A stretch of DNA of 64,000 nucleotides from the NCBI RefSeq assembly GCF_030269125.1, contig NZ_BSSM01000006.1, positions 248,001 to 312,000 on the forward strand, written 5' to 3'. Both the position numbers and the translations under genes were made by a program. The notes beneath the pieces were generated by a model. It saw only the letters and a program-made list of their open reading frames with translations, searched no databases and was not told the origin of the DNA. Of the stretch, positions 41,544 to 50,921 are shown piece by piece; the stretch's first letter is position 1; every line of letters begins with the position of its first letter. Origin of the DNA: Streptomyces hygroscopicus subsp. hygroscopicus. Its GTDB lineage: Bacteria > Actinomycetota > Actinomycetes > Streptomycetales > Streptomycetaceae.

Positions 41544-42746
41544 ATGAGCGTCCTTCGAGGAGCGATCACGGCGGGGGTTCTGAAGGAGTCCACGGCGGGT
41601 GAGAACCGGGTGGCCATGACACCCGAGGGCCTGCGCCGGCTGACGTCGCGCGGGATCGAGGTGCTCGTGGAGTCGGGTGCCGGAGAGCGCGCCTGGTATC
41701 CGGACGCGGCGTACAAGGAGGCCGGAGCGCGCGTCTCCTCGCGCGACGAGGTCGTCCGCGGCTCCGATGCCCTGCTGGCCGTGGGACCTCCCCCGGACGA
41801 CCTCGTCGGGCGGTTGCGCGAGGGCCAGTTCGTGCTGGCGCTGCTCCAGGCCCGTACGTCACCGCGGCTCGTCGGGCGCCTGCGGGAGGCGGGCGCGGTG
41901 GCGATCGGCCTCGACCTGCTCCCCCGCACGCTGAGCAGCGCCCAGTCGATGGACGCACTGACGTCACAGGCCAACGTCGCGGGATACAAGTCGGTGCTGG
42001 TCGCCGCGGACGTCTTCTCCGGGTACCTGCCGATGCTGATGACCGCGGCCGGCACCGTACCGCCCGCGAAGGTCCTCGTCCTGGGGACGGGCGTCGCCGG
42101 GCTCCAGGCGATCGGGACCGCCCACCGGCTCGGCGCGCGGGTGTCGGCGTACGACGTCCGCCCGGCGGCCAGGCCCGAGGCGGAGTCTTTGGGGGCGGTC
42201 TTCCTCGACCTGGGCACACCGTCAGGTGAGGGCGAAGGGGGCTACGCCCGCGAGCTGTCGGCAGAGGAGCAGCAGGCGCAGCGCGCGTCGCTGCGCGACC
42301 ACATCGGCGAACACGACATCGTCATCACCACGGCTCAGGTTCCCGGTCACAGGCCGCCCCTGCTCGTGAGCGCCGACTCAGTGGCCGCCATGCGGCCAGG
42401 CTCGGTGGTCGTGGACCTCGGCGCGAGCGCGCTGGGCGGGAACGTCGAGGGCTCCGAGCCGGGCAGATCGGTCGTCACGGACAACGGCGTCACCGTCATC
42501 GGGGCGCCGGACCTGCCGTCGCGGGTGCCCCGTGCGGCGTCCGCCGCGTACGCGCGCAACGTGTCGGACCTGCTGCTGCACTTCGTCCGGGACGGGCGCC
42601 TGCGCGTCGATCCGGACGACGCCATCGATGCCGCGGTGGTCGTCACCGGCCTGCCGCCGGTCGCGCCGCCGGCCCCCGCGGGTGGCACGAGGGACGCGGC
42701 GCCGACCACGGGCGGCCCCGCGGCGAACCGGGAGACACGGCCATGA
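41544..42746 (+). CDS. pntAA: NAD(P) transhydrogenase subunit alpha part 1 (domain I)
   Basis: 400 residues. NAD(H)-binding domain I of the proton-pumping transhydrogenase: GVLKESTAGENRVAMTPEG at the start, SAQSMDALTSQANVAGYKSVLVAA (alanine-dehydrogenase-like), and the dinucleotide motif GTGVAGLQAIGTAHRLGARVSAYDVRP. It passes hydride between NADH and NADP+ in the complex with the two following subunits. ATG 41544 has AGAAGG upstream. The operon has the three-gene layout known from Rhodospirillum. Confidence 0.93.
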   Translation: MSVLRGAITAGVLKESTAGENRVAMTPEGLRRLTSRGIEVLVESGAGERAWYPDAAYKEAGARVSSRDEVVRGSDALLAVGPPPDDLVGRLREGQFVLALLQARTSPRLVGRLREAGAVAIGLDLLPRTLSSAQSMDALTSQANVAGYKSVLVAADVFSGYLPMLMTAAGTVPPAKVLVLGTGVAGLQAIGTAHRLGARVSAYDVRPAARPEAESLGAVFLDLGTPSGEGEGGYARELSAEEQQAQRASLRDHIGEHDIVITTAQVPGHRPPLLVSADSVAAMRPGSVVVDLGASALGGNVEGSEPGRSVVTDNGVTVIGAPDLPSRVPRAASAAYARNVSDLLLHFVRDGRLRVDPDDAIDAAVVVTGLPPVAPPAPAGGTRDAAPTTGGPAANRETRP

Positions 42747-42765
42747 GCGAGCGGGGAGTACGACG

Positions 42766-43128
42766 ATGAGCACGAACCTCCTCATCGACATCACGGTCCT
42801 GGTGCTGAGCCTCCTCGTCGGTTTCGAGGTCATCAGCAAGGTCCCCGCCACCCTGCACACCCCGCTGATGTCCGCGGCGAACGCCATCCACGGCGTCGTG
42901 CTCGTCGGCGTCATCACGGTGGCCGGGCTGGCGGGCGGCCCTCTCGCCTACGCGCTGGTGACGCTCGCCGCCGTGTTCGCGGCGATGAACGTGGTCGGCG
43001 GCTTCGTGGTCACGGACCGGATGCTCGGCATGTTCCGCGACGCGCCTTCCGCCGACCCGGCACCGGCACCGGCACCGGCACCGGCACCGGCACGAGAGCC
43101 TCCGGTCGCGGACGACCGTGCGGAGTGA
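42766..43128 (+). CDS. pntAB: NAD(P) transhydrogenase subunit alpha part 2 (membrane)
   Basis: 120 residues with about three membrane helices (5-25, 34-58, 60-85) and a PDRMLGMF-like end, here TDRMLGMF, of transhydrogenase domain II. The C-terminal tail is a Pro-Ala repeat encoded by a hexanucleotide run. It lies 19 bases after pntAA and 3 bases before pntB. ATG 42766 follows GGGGAG. Confidence 0.9.
   Translation: MSTNLLIDITVLVLSLLVGFEVISKVPATLHTPLMSAANAIHGVVLVGVITVAGLAGGPLAYALVTLAAVFAAMNVVGGFVVTDRMLGMFRDAPSADPAPAPAPAPAPAREPPVADDRAE
43059..43093. repeat. GGCACC hexanucleotide repeat inside pntAB
   Basis: Five and a fraction perfect copies of GGCACC encode alternating Pro-Ala at the C-terminal tail of the membrane subunit. 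The repeat keeps the frame whatever the copy number. Confidence 0.9.
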
Positions 43129-43131
43129 GCG

Positions 43132-44541
43132 GTGAACACCTTCGACACGGCGACCTGGTTCGCCTACCTCGCCTGCGCGGTCTGCTTCGTGATCGGCCTG
43201 CACCTGATGAACGCCCCGCACACCGCGCGGCGGGGGAACCTGCTGTCCGCCGGTGCCATGGCCGTGGCGGTCTGCACGGCGGTCGCGCGCGCCGCGCGCG
43301 CCGGCGGCACCGGCACGGTGGTGTGGATCCTGCTGGCCGCGGGCATCGCGGTGGGGTCCGCCGCAGGCGTCGTCCTCGCCCGCCGGGTCAGGATGACGGC
43401 CATGCCGCAGCTCGTCAGCCTGTTCAACGCCGTCGGCGGTGGTGCGGCCCTGCTGATCTCGCTGACCCAGGCGCTGACCGTCCGTGGGACCGGCCTGCCC
43501 GCCCGGGTGAGCGCCCCGCTGGTGCTGGGGCTCGCGATCGGCTCCGTCACCCTCAGCGGTTCACTCGTCGCCGCCGGGAAACTCCAGGGACTGGTCTCGG
43601 GCGCACCGGTACGCGTCCCGGGCCGGCGTGCGCTGGGCGCGGTGTCCCTCCTCGCCGCTCTCGGCACGGCGGTGTGGTTCGTCGCCGACCCGGGCGACGA
43701 CGTCTCCGTGTTCGTGCTCCTCGTCGTGGCGCTGGCGTACGGGCTGCTGCTGGCCCTGCCCATCGGCGGCGCGGACATGCCCGTGGTGATCTCCCTGCTC
43801 AACGCCTTCACCGGCCTGGCCGTGGCGATGGCGGGCCTGGTGGTCGACGACCTCGTCCTGATCATCGCCGGAGCGCTGGTGGGGGCGGCCGGGTCGATCC
43901 TGACCGGCCTGATGGCGAAGGCGATGAACCGTTCCGTCGGTGCGATCGTCGCCGGGGGGTTCGGTACCTCCGGCGGCACGGGCCCGTCCGGCCCGGCGGC
44001 GGGCCGCCCCGTCCACGTCACGGAGGCGGACGACGCCGCGGTGCAGCTCGCCTACGCGCACAAGGTCGTCATCGTCCCCGGCTACGGTCTGGCCGTGGCG
44101 CACGCCGAGCACGAGGTCGCCGCGCTCGCGCGGTTCCTCGGCGAGCGCGGTATCGACGTCGCCTTCGCCATCCACCCGGTGGCGGGCCGTATGCCCGGCC
44201 ACATGAACGTGCTCCTCGCGGAGGCGAACGTCCCCTACGAACAGTTCATCGACATGGACCAGGCCAACTCGCGGTTCGCGCAGACCGACGTCGCCCTCGT
44301 CGTCGGCGCCAACGATGTGACGAACCCGGCCGCCCGCCGTCCCGGGACCGCGATCTCGGGCATGCCGATCCTCGACGTGGACGCCGCGAAGAGCGTCGTC
44401 GTGATCAAACGGTCCCTGGGGCACGGCTACGCGGGAATCGACAACGACCTGTTCACGAACCCCAGGACCAGCATGTTCTTCGCCGACGCCAAGGCGGGAC
44501 TGACGGCCCTGCTCGGCTCGGTCAGGACGCTCGTCGGCTGA
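43132..44541 (+). CDS. pntB: NAD(P) transhydrogenase subunit beta
   Basis: 469 residues. Around eight membrane helices to about residue 280, then the NADP(H)-binding domain III from about 300: VIVPGYGLAVAHAEHEVAALARFL, FAIHPVAGRMPGHMNVLLAEANVPYEQF, VALVVGANDVTNPAARR and VVIKRSLGHGYAGIDNDLF, all signatures of PntB. It couples hydride transfer to proton translocation, supplying NADPH. GTG 43132 is 3 bases after pntAB. Confidence 0.93.
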   Translation: MNTFDTATWFAYLACAVCFVIGLHLMNAPHTARRGNLLSAGAMAVAVCTAVARAARAGGTGTVVWILLAAGIAVGSAAGVVLARRVRMTAMPQLVSLFNAVGGGAALLISLTQALTVRGTGLPARVSAPLVLGLAIGSVTLSGSLVAAGKLQGLVSGAPVRVPGRRALGAVSLLAALGTAVWFVADPGDDVSVFVLLVVALAYGLLLALPIGGADMPVVISLLNAFTGLAVAMAGLVVDDLVLIIAGALVGAAGSILTGLMAKAMNRSVGAIVAGGFGTSGGTGPSGPAAGRPVHVTEADDAAVQLAYAHKVVIVPGYGLAVAHAEHEVAALARFLGERGIDVAFAIHPVAGRMPGHMNVLLAEANVPYEQFIDMDQANSRFAQTDVALVVGANDVTNPAARRPGTAISGMPILDVDAAKSVVVIKRSLGHGYAGIDNDLFTNPRTSMFFADAKAGLTALLGSVRTLVG

Positions 44542-44947
44542 GGCGGCAGACCGGAGGACCGCTTGTCCGCACCCTGGAGAGGTTGCTCCGCCACGGCCTG
44601 TGGGACGACCGCGAGGGGACGTGGTCAGGGTTTTCTCGCGCACCTGTGCCGCGGCCCGGCGGACGCCCTGGCGCACCAGTGCGTCCGCCGCCTCGGGGGA
44701 CCGTGGTCGGCCCGGGGCCGCGGGTGACCGCCACCGGGCACGGTGTGTGCCGCGCCACCGGGAGGACTCCGGGGCGCTCAGCGCGTCGCCGACCCCGGCC
44801 CGTCGAGGTGACGGCTTCTCACCACGACGCAACGGGAACCCCCCGTCCGCCTCCGACCCGGACGGCGGGGCCTCGCCCGTGGTCGTCCGGCCCGACATCG
44901 CGCCACCGCCTCCCGACGGGCCGTCGTGCCGTCCTGCGGGTTGCGGC
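44542..44947. other. Intergenic region between convergent pntB and livM
   Basis: About 405 bases, no supported gene. A 57-codon Arg-rich frame overlaps the livM stop by an ATGA but looks non-coding. Confidence 0.4.
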
Positions 44948-46090
44948 TCATGACGGGACGGCCTCCTCCCGGCGGGCGGCGAGCCGGGACGCACGGGCCG
45001 TGCGGGCCGTACGCAGCCGGGCCGGCAGCCGCGCGACGCCGCCGGGCAGCAGGTAGATCACCGCGACGAACAGCGCTCCGAGCAGGAACAGCGGCTGCGA
45101 GAGCGGCACCCGCACCACGGAGGGCAGACCGGCGACCGCGCCGGAGCCGGCCAGATCGCCGAGCCGGTGGTCGGCCCAGGTGTAGAGGATGCCCCCGACC
45201 ATGGGCCCCCACCGGGTGCCCGAACCGCCCAGCACCACCATCACCAGCAGGGACAGGGTGAAATCGGAGGTCGTCGTCTGCGGGGTGGCGCCGCCGGTCA
45301 GCGGCAGGTACACGATACCGCCGAGCGCGGCCAGGGTGCCGGCCAGGACGAAGGCGACCAGCTTGTAGCCGTACGGGCGCAGCCCCAGCACCTCCACCCG
45401 GCGCTCGTTCTCCTTGATGCCCTCCCAGACCCGGCCGGTGGGCGAGCGGACCGCCCACTGCACGACGACCAGCGCCACCACGAGGTAGGCGAGGGCCATC
45501 CAGTACAGGTTCGCGGTGTGCTCGATGCCGACCAGCGAGGCGGGCAGCCGGTCCGCGGGCGCGGCCCTGCCCTCCTCACCGCCCGTGACGCCCCCCGGGT
45601 CGCGCTGCACGAGGATCGACGCGGCCTGCGCGAAGGCGAGCGTCACCATGGAGAACCCGATACCGCTGACCCGCAGGCTGACGGCGCCCAGCAGCGCGGA
45701 CAGCACCACGCCGGCGAGCAGGCCGAGCAGCGCCGACGCGGCGAACGGCAGGCCCGCCTCCAGCATCACGGTGTTGGTGACGTAGGTGCCCGCGGCGAAG
45801 TAGAGCGCGTGCCCGAAGGACAGCAGTCCGGTGCGGCCGAGCAACAGGTCGTAGCCGGTGGCCAGGCCGCCGAACAGGAGGCACAGGGCGAGCAGTTGCA
45901 GGTTGCCGGGGCTGCCGATCGGGCCGTCGAGCAGACCCGGCAGCGGCAGCGCGCTGTAGGGCAGCGTGAACAGGACCAGCAGCATCAGGGTCGGCCACCA
46001 GCGGGTGGCTCGCCGTAGCCGCTCGGAGCGGCCGGCGACGGGGTGGTCCGCCGCGCGGTCCCGGCCGCGCGGCTGGGTGGCGGTGGTCAT
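44948..46090 (-). CDS. livM: Branched-chain amino acid-type ABC transporter permease LivM
   Basis: 380 residues, about ten membrane helices. The family motif LGRTGLLSFGHALYFAAGTYVTN lies near 95-120, and GIKENERRVEVLGLRPYGYKLVAFVLAG is the EAA-like loop contacting the ATPase. ATG 46090 overlaps the livH stop (ATGA). It forms the import channel with LivH. HAAT-family importers carry amino acids, but also aromatic acids, urea or short amides. Last gene of a five-gene operon. Confidence 0.9.
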   Translation of the reverse strand: MTTATQPRGRDRAADHPVAGRSERLRRATRWWPTLMLLVLFTLPYSALPLPGLLDGPIGSPGNLQLLALCLLFGGLATGYDLLLGRTGLLSFGHALYFAAGTYVTNTVMLEAGLPFAASALLGLLAGVVLSALLGAVSLRVSGIGFSMVTLAFAQAASILVQRDPGGVTGGEEGRAAPADRLPASLVGIEHTANLYWMALAYLVVALVVVQWAVRSPTGRVWEGIKENERRVEVLGLRPYGYKLVAFVLAGTLAALGGIVYLPLTGGATPQTTTSDFTLSLLVMVVLGGSGTRWGPMVGGILYTWADHRLGDLAGSGAVAGLPSVVRVPLSQPLFLLGALFVAVIYLLPGGVARLPARLRTARTARASRLAARREEAVPS

Positions 46091-46974
46091 GCGAGCCTCC
46101 CGGTGAGCCCCCGCGGTCTGACGAGCAGCAGGGCGGCGAGCAGGACGACGACGGCGACGTCGCCGAGTCCCGCGGTGGTGTAGTAGTTGGCGAACTGCTG
46201 GACGAGGCCCACGGCCACCGACGCCACCGCGGCACCGGTGAGCGAGCCCATGCCGCCCGTCACGACGACCACGAAGGCGAAGATGAGCAGGGAGGTGCCC
46301 TGTCCGGGGTCGACGGAGCCGAAATAGAGGCCGCCGAGGGCGCCGCCGAGGGCCGCCGCCGCGCCGCCGATGGCGAAGACGAGGGTGAAGGCCCGGCGCA
46401 CGTCGATGCCGAGCGCGGTGACCATGGCCCGGTCCTCCACGCCCGCGCGGACGACCAGTCCGTGCCGGGTGCGGCCGAGGAACAGCTTGAGCGCGGCCAG
46501 CACCACCAGGGCCACCCCGATCAGCACCGGTCGGTTGAGCGGTACTTCGGCGCCCAGCAGGGCGAACGTGCCGGAGAGTGCCTTCGGTCCGGGGAAGGGC
46601 CGGGCGTCGGCCCCCCAGATCGCGGACAGCAGGGCCGGTACGGCCAGGCCCACGCCCACCGTGGCGAGGATCTGCTCGCGGGGGCGGGTGTAGAGCGGGC
46701 GGATGACGGCGACTTCGAGCAGCACGGCGGCGATGGTGCCCACCGCGGTGCCGAAGACGACGGCGAGGGCGAACCCGGCTCCTTCGGTACCGGCACCGGG
46801 AAGGTGGCCGGAGGCGGCCCACCAGGTGCCGTAGGCGCCGACGGACAGCAGGGCGCCGTGGGCGAAGTTGAGCACGTCCATCAGCCCGAAGATCAGCGAC
46901 AGGCCGGAGGCGATCAGGAAGTACAGGGCGCCGAGGCCGAGTCCCGTGAAGGTGAGCAGCACGACGGTGGCCAT
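46087..46974 (-). CDS. livH: Branched-chain amino acid-type ABC transporter permease LivH
   Basis: 295 residues with about eight helices. ASGLSLIFGLMDVLNFAHGALLSVGAY is the LivH signature, and GVEDRAMVTALGIDVRRAFTLVFAIGGAAAALGG is the ATPase-coupling loop. It overlaps livF by one base at its start and livM by four at its end, so translation is coupled along the operon. Confidence 0.92.
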   Translation of the reverse strand: MATVVLLTFTGLGLGALYFLIASGLSLIFGLMDVLNFAHGALLSVGAYGTWWAASGHLPGAGTEGAGFALAVVFGTAVGTIAAVLLEVAVIRPLYTRPREQILATVGVGLAVPALLSAIWGADARPFPGPKALSGTFALLGAEVPLNRPVLIGVALVVLAALKLFLGRTRHGLVVRAGVEDRAMVTALGIDVRRAFTLVFAIGGAAAALGGALGGLYFGSVDPGQGTSLLIFAFVVVVTGGMGSLTGAAVASVAVGLVQQFANYYTTAGLGDVAVVVLLAALLLVRPRGLTGRLA

Positions 46975-47777
46975 CAGGCGTCCGCCTCCGTGGTCCGGGC
47001 GGCGGGACGCGCCGCGGTGCGAGCGGGCGGACCGGCCGGCGTCCGCGCGGGGCCGCCGTGGCCGGCGCTGCCGACGCCGAGCAGCCGGCGGGCCGCCTCG
47101 GCGTCGGCGAGCAGGTCGAGGGCCGGCCCCTGGTGCGCGGTGCGGCCGTCGGCGAGCACCACGCAGTGCCGGGCGAGACGGCGCACCACGGCGAGGTTCT
47201 GCTCCACGAGCAGCACGGGCACCGCCTCGGCGGCGCGCTCCAGCGCCTGGGCGACCTCGGTGACGACCTTGGGCGCAAGGCCCTTGGTGGGTTCGTCGGC
47301 GATGATGAGCCGGTTGCCGTTGAGCAGGGTCCGGGCGATGGCGACCATCTGCTGCTGACCGCCGGACAGGGTGCCGGCGGCCTGCCGGGCGCGCCGTCTC
47401 AGCTCCGGGAACAGCTCGTGCACCAGGTCGTAGGCCGGTTCACCGGCGCCGGGCCGCTCGGCCAGGCGCAGGTTCTCGGCCACGCTGAGGGCCGCGAAGA
47501 CCCCGCGGTCCTCGGGAGCGTAGCCGATGCCGCGGCGCACCAGGGCGTGGGTGGTCTGACGCACCGTCTCCTCGCCGGCCAGCAGCACGCTGCCGGTGCG
47601 CGGGACCAGCCCGAGGATGCCGCGCACGGTGGTCGTCTTGCCGGCTCCGTTGCGGCCCAGCAGGGCGGTGGTGCCCGACGCGGCCACCTCCAGGTCGACT
47701 CCGTGCAGGATGTGCCTGCCCCCGATCACGACCCGCAGGTCGCGCACGGTCAGCAGGGGCGCCGGGGCGGGACTCAC
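46974..47777 (-). CDS. livF: ABC transporter ATPase LivF
   Basis: 267 residues. Walker A GRNGAGKTT at about 42, signature LSGGQQQMVAIARTLL, Walker B LIIADEPTKGL, and H-loop region. A Pro/Ala/Arg-rich tail of about 30 residues extends past the usual LivF end. GTG/ATG context overlaps livG by four bases. It hydrolyses ATP with LivG to drive LivHM. Confidence 0.92.
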   Translation of the reverse strand: MSPAPAPLLTVRDLRVVIGGRHILHGVDLEVAASGTTALLGRNGAGKTTTVRGILGLVPRTGSVLLAGEETVRQTTHALVRRGIGYAPEDRGVFAALSVAENLRLAERPGAGEPAYDLVHELFPELRRRARQAAGTLSGGQQQMVAIARTLLNGNRLIIADEPTKGLAPKVVTEVAQALERAAEAVPVLLVEQNLAVVRRLARHCVVLADGRTAHQGPALDLLADAEAARRLLGVGSAGHGGPARTPAGPPARTAARPAARTTEADA

Positions 47778-48586
47778 AACTCCTCCCCGAGATAGGCCTG
47801 TTGCACGGTGGGGTCGGCCATCACGGCCTGCGGGGTGTCCAGCGCCAGCAGCGTGCCGTGGTGCATCACGGCCAGCCGGTCGGCCAGACCGAGCAGTACG
47901 TCCATGTGGTGCTCGACCATGAGCACGGTGCGCCCCTCTTCCTTGTGCAGCGACCGGATGAGTTCGGTCAGGGCGGGCACCTCCTCGGCGCTCACGCCCG
48001 CCATCGGTTCGTCGAGCAGCATCAGCCGGGGCTCGCCCACGAGCAGGACCGCGAGTTCCAGCTTGCGCTTCTCACCGTGTGACAGGGCGTCGGCGCAGGT
48101 GTCCGCGCGGTGCGCGAGCTGGGTGCGGGCCAGTATCCCCTCGACCCGCTCCGGGTAGGTGTCGGCACGGCGCCAGACCCGGTACGACCCGCCGTCGGCG
48201 GCCTGGGCGGCCAGCCCGACATGGTCGGCGACGGTCATGCCCGGCCACAGGCTGGAGGTCTGGAAGGTGCGGCCGAGGCCACGCCGGGCCCTGGCGTAGG
48301 CGGCCTCCGCGGTGATGTCGCGGCCGTCCAGTTCGATCGTGCCCCGGGAGACCGGACTGAGCCCGCTCACCAGGTTGAACAGCGAGGTCTTTCCCGCCCC
48401 GTTGGGGCCGATGAAGGCCAGGAACTCGCCTTCGCGGACATCGAAGGAGACGGAGTCGACGATGGTCGCGCCGCCGACCGTCCAGCCGATGTCGCGCAGC
48501 CGGAGCACGGGCGCCGGGAGGGTGCGGTCGCTCCCGGCGTCCCCGGCCCCCGCGGCGCTCGGTGACGTCGTCTCGGAGGAGGACAT
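47774..48586 (-). CDS. livG: ABC transporter ATPase LivG
   Basis: 270 residues. Walker A GPNGAGKTS at about 59, the LivG-type GLGRTFQTSSLWPGMTVADHV, signature LSHGEKRKLELAVLL, Walker B LMLLDEPMAGV and a conserved H-loop in MVEHHMDVLLGLADR. It follows the binding-protein gene by 4 bases. Confidence 0.92.
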   Translation of the reverse strand: MSSSETTSPSAAGAGDAGSDRTLPAPVLRLRDIGWTVGGATIVDSVSFDVREGEFLAFIGPNGAGKTSLFNLVSGLSPVSRGTIELDGRDITAEAAYARARRGLGRTFQTSSLWPGMTVADHVGLAAQAADGGSYRVWRRADTYPERVEGILARTQLAHRADTCADALSHGEKRKLELAVLLVGEPRLMLLDEPMAGVSAEEVPALTELIRSLHKEEGRTVLMVEHHMDVLLGLADRLAVMHHGTLLALDTPQAVMADPTVQQAYLGEEL

Positions 48587-48590
48587 CCGT

Positions 48591-49826
48591 TCAGCCCGCC
48601 GTACCCGCGGCCGGCGGGGCGACCGCTGTCATCGGGATGCTGTCGAGCAGCTGGGGCCGGGCGGCGCCGCCGCTGCCCTTGAGCCGGGCCGTGAACATCG
48701 GCTGGAGCAGGGCGTGGTCCGCGGCGCGGATCTCCTCCTTGCCCTTGGGACCGTCGAACTTCCAGCCCTCCAGCGCCTTGGCCATGGCCGCGGTGTCGGT
48801 GGCGCCGCCGGATTCGATCGCGTGCACGATCATCTGGGCGGCGGTGAAGCCGTCCGGGCTGAACAGGTCGGGGGTTCCGCCGGCCTTGGTGATGCCGTCG
48901 AGCATGGCCTTCTCCGCCGGGTTGCCGCCGCCGGCGCCCGGGAAGTAGTGCGCGAGGAAGGAGACCTTGGAGCCGGCCGGACCGAAGATCGGGTACGAGG
49001 CGGTGCCGGCGAGCCCGGTGACGACCTTGCTCGCGTCCAGCACGCCCTGCTGGTTCAGCGCGGTCCACAGCGCCGGGGCGCTGGCACCGGCCCAGGCGAC
49101 GAACACCAGGTCGGGCTTGCCGGCCCTGGTCTGCCGGGCGAAGGGGGTGAGGTCGGTGGCGCTCGGCGGAGCGAGCACGGAGCCGACGTGCGCCCCCTTA
49201 CTGCCGAGGACCGCCTTCACCGCGGCCACATTGGCCTGCCCGAACGCGGAGTTCTGGGCGAGCACGGTGACCTTCTTGCCCTTGGGGTCGCCGAGGAGGG
49301 TACCGGCGGCGAGGATGTCCTGGTAGGACTGCCGGCCCGAGCGGAAGGTGTAGGGGTTGGCGCCGGTGACCTCGTCGGTGGCGGCGGGACCGCTGACGTA
49401 GAGCACCTTGTTCTGCGCGGCCAGCGGCGCCATCTGGAGCGCCACACCGGAGTCGGTGGTGCCCGCGAGGACCTTGTAGCCCTCGCCGACGAGGGTCTTG
49501 GCCGCGGCGACCGCCTTGGCCGGGTCGCCCGCGTCGTCCTGCTCGGTGACCTGGACGGGGTGGCCGCCTGCCTTGTTCGTCCCGTGCGTCGCGTAGGCCA
49601 GGCCCGCCTTGAAGCCCTGCTCGTACTGCTTGCCGTAGGCGGCGAGCGGTCCGCTGCGGGAGTAGACCAGCCCCACCTTGACCGGGGCGGTCGCGCTGTC
49701 CGAACCGGTGGACCCGGTGCCGGCGGTGCCGGCCGACGAACAGCCCGTGATCAGGGCGCCTGCGGCCAGCAGGGTGAGTGCGCGAACGGATCTGCTTCCG
49801 AGGGTGCCGGTGACGCGGGAACGCAT
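48591..49826 (-). CDS. livK: ABC transporter substrate-binding lipoprotein (LivJ/LivK type)
   Basis: 411 residues. Lipoprotein signal with lipobox ITGC, Cys29 the lipidated residue. The periplasmic-binding type 1 fold starts VKVGLVYSRSGPLAAYGKQYEQGFKAGL. It binds the ligand outside the membrane for the LivHMGF channel. ATG 49826 has AGGAG upstream. First gene of the operon and divergent from a 3-oxoacid CoA-transferase, hinting that the ligand may be a carboxylic acid rather than leucine (inference). Confidence 0.9.
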   Translation of the reverse strand: MRSRVTGTLGSRSVRALTLLAAGALITGCSSAGTAGTGSTGSDSATAPVKVGLVYSRSGPLAAYGKQYEQGFKAGLAYATHGTNKAGGHPVQVTEQDDAGDPAKAVAAAKTLVGEGYKVLAGTTDSGVALQMAPLAAQNKVLYVSGPAATDEVTGANPYTFRSGRQSYQDILAAGTLLGDPKGKKVTVLAQNSAFGQANVAAVKAVLGSKGAHVGSVLAPPSATDLTPFARQTRAGKPDLVFVAWAGASAPALWTALNQQGVLDASKVVTGLAGTASYPIFGPAGSKVSFLAHYFPGAGGGNPAEKAMLDGITKAGGTPDLFSPDGFTAAQMIVHAIESGGATDTAAMAKALEGWKFDGPKGKEEIRAADHALLQPMFTARLKGSGGAARPQLLDSIPMTAVAPPAAGTAG

Positions 49827-50118
49827 GATGAGCGGCTCCTGACAGTGTCGCCCGTCCGTCGCGCGGGTTCCGCGGCCCTGTCCGGGGCGGCGGCCTCCTG
49901 TGCGAGGACGGGAGCGGTGCGTGGTTGCCGGAACCCTAGGAGCGCCGTGCGGCGGACGGCATGTGGTCGGCCACCGCTCTTCGAGCCCCGGTCATGGCAC
50001 CGACACACATGGCCGGTTGGGACCGGGACCGCAAGGGTGAGGAGCACCCGGTCCTGCCCGCGACGTGGCGGGCGGCCGGTCGACGGACGGAACGGGCCCC
50101 GGTGGGGAAGGAAACGGC

Positions 50119-50919
50119 ATGGACAAAGTGATGGCCGCGGCCGCGCAGGCAGTGGCGGACATCCCTGACGGTGCGACACTCGCGGTCGGTGGGTTCGGCC
50201 TCTGCGGCATCCCGTCGACGCTGATCGCCGCGCTGGTCGACACGGACGTGTCCGGTCTTCGGGTCGTGTCCAACAACTGCGGTGTGGACGACTGGGGGCT
50301 GGGGCTGCTGCTGCGGGCCGGCCGGATCGCCCGGATGACCTCTTCCTACGTCGGTGAGAACAAGGAGTTCGCCCGGCAGTACCTGTCCGGCGAGCTGGAG
50401 GTGGAACTGACGCCGCAGGGCACCCTCGCCGAGCGGCTACGGGCCGGCGGCACGGGCATCCCCGCGTTCTACACCCCGGCGGGGGTGGGCACCCAGGTCG
50501 AGGAGGGCGGCCTGCCCTGGCGCCACACCCACGACGGCGGTGTCCTGGTGGCCTCCCCGCCCAAGGAGACACGGGAGTTCGGCGGCCGCCGCTACCTGCT
50601 GGAGGAGGCCATCACCGCCGACTTCGCCCTGGTGCGGGCGGCGGTGGCCGACCGGCACGGCAACTGCGTCTTCCACGCGGCGGCGCGCAACTTCAACCCG
50701 CTGTGCGCGATGGCGGGGCGAGTGACCGTCGTGGAGGCCGAACGCGTCGTCGAGGCCGGCGAACTGCCTCCGGACGCCGTCCATCTGCCGGGCGTCTACG
50801 TGGACCGTGTGATCGCCGCCGACGGCTCGCTGGACAAGCGCATCGAGCGCCGCACCGTGCGCCCGGTACCCGCCGGCGCCGAGGCGGCCGGTCCGCGCAC
50901 CGATTCCGAGGAGAAGTGA
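50119..50919 (+). CDS. 3-oxoacid CoA-transferase subunit A
   Basis: 266 residues. GGFGLCGIPSTLIAAL and VGENKEFARQYLSGELEVELTPQGTLAERLRAGG are conserved in ScoA/PcaI/AtoD, the CoA-binding subunit. It pairs with subunit B (2 bases downstream) to move CoA from succinyl-CoA or acetyl-CoA onto acetoacetate or 3-oxoadipate. ATG 50119 follows AAGGA. Sequence alone does not separate acetoacetate from 3-oxoadipate use, but acetoacetate is also made by bdhA in this window. Confidence 0.9.
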   Translation: MDKVMAAAAQAVADIPDGATLAVGGFGLCGIPSTLIAALVDTDVSGLRVVSNNCGVDDWGLGLLLRAGRIARMTSSYVGENKEFARQYLSGELEVELTPQGTLAERLRAGGTGIPAFYTPAGVGTQVEEGGLPWRHTHDGGVLVASPPKETREFGGRRYLLEEAITADFALVRAAVADRHGNCVFHAAARNFNPLCAMAGRVTVVEAERVVEAGELPPDAVHLPGVYVDRVIAADGSLDKRIERRTVRPVPAGAEAAGPRTDSEEK

Positions 50920-50921
50920 TC

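Noticed and set aside
44778..44951. 57-codon frame overlapping the livM stop by ATGA
   Set aside because: The overlap looks like operon coupling, but the product is Arg-rich low complexity, has no family similarity and no internal structure typical of a protein.
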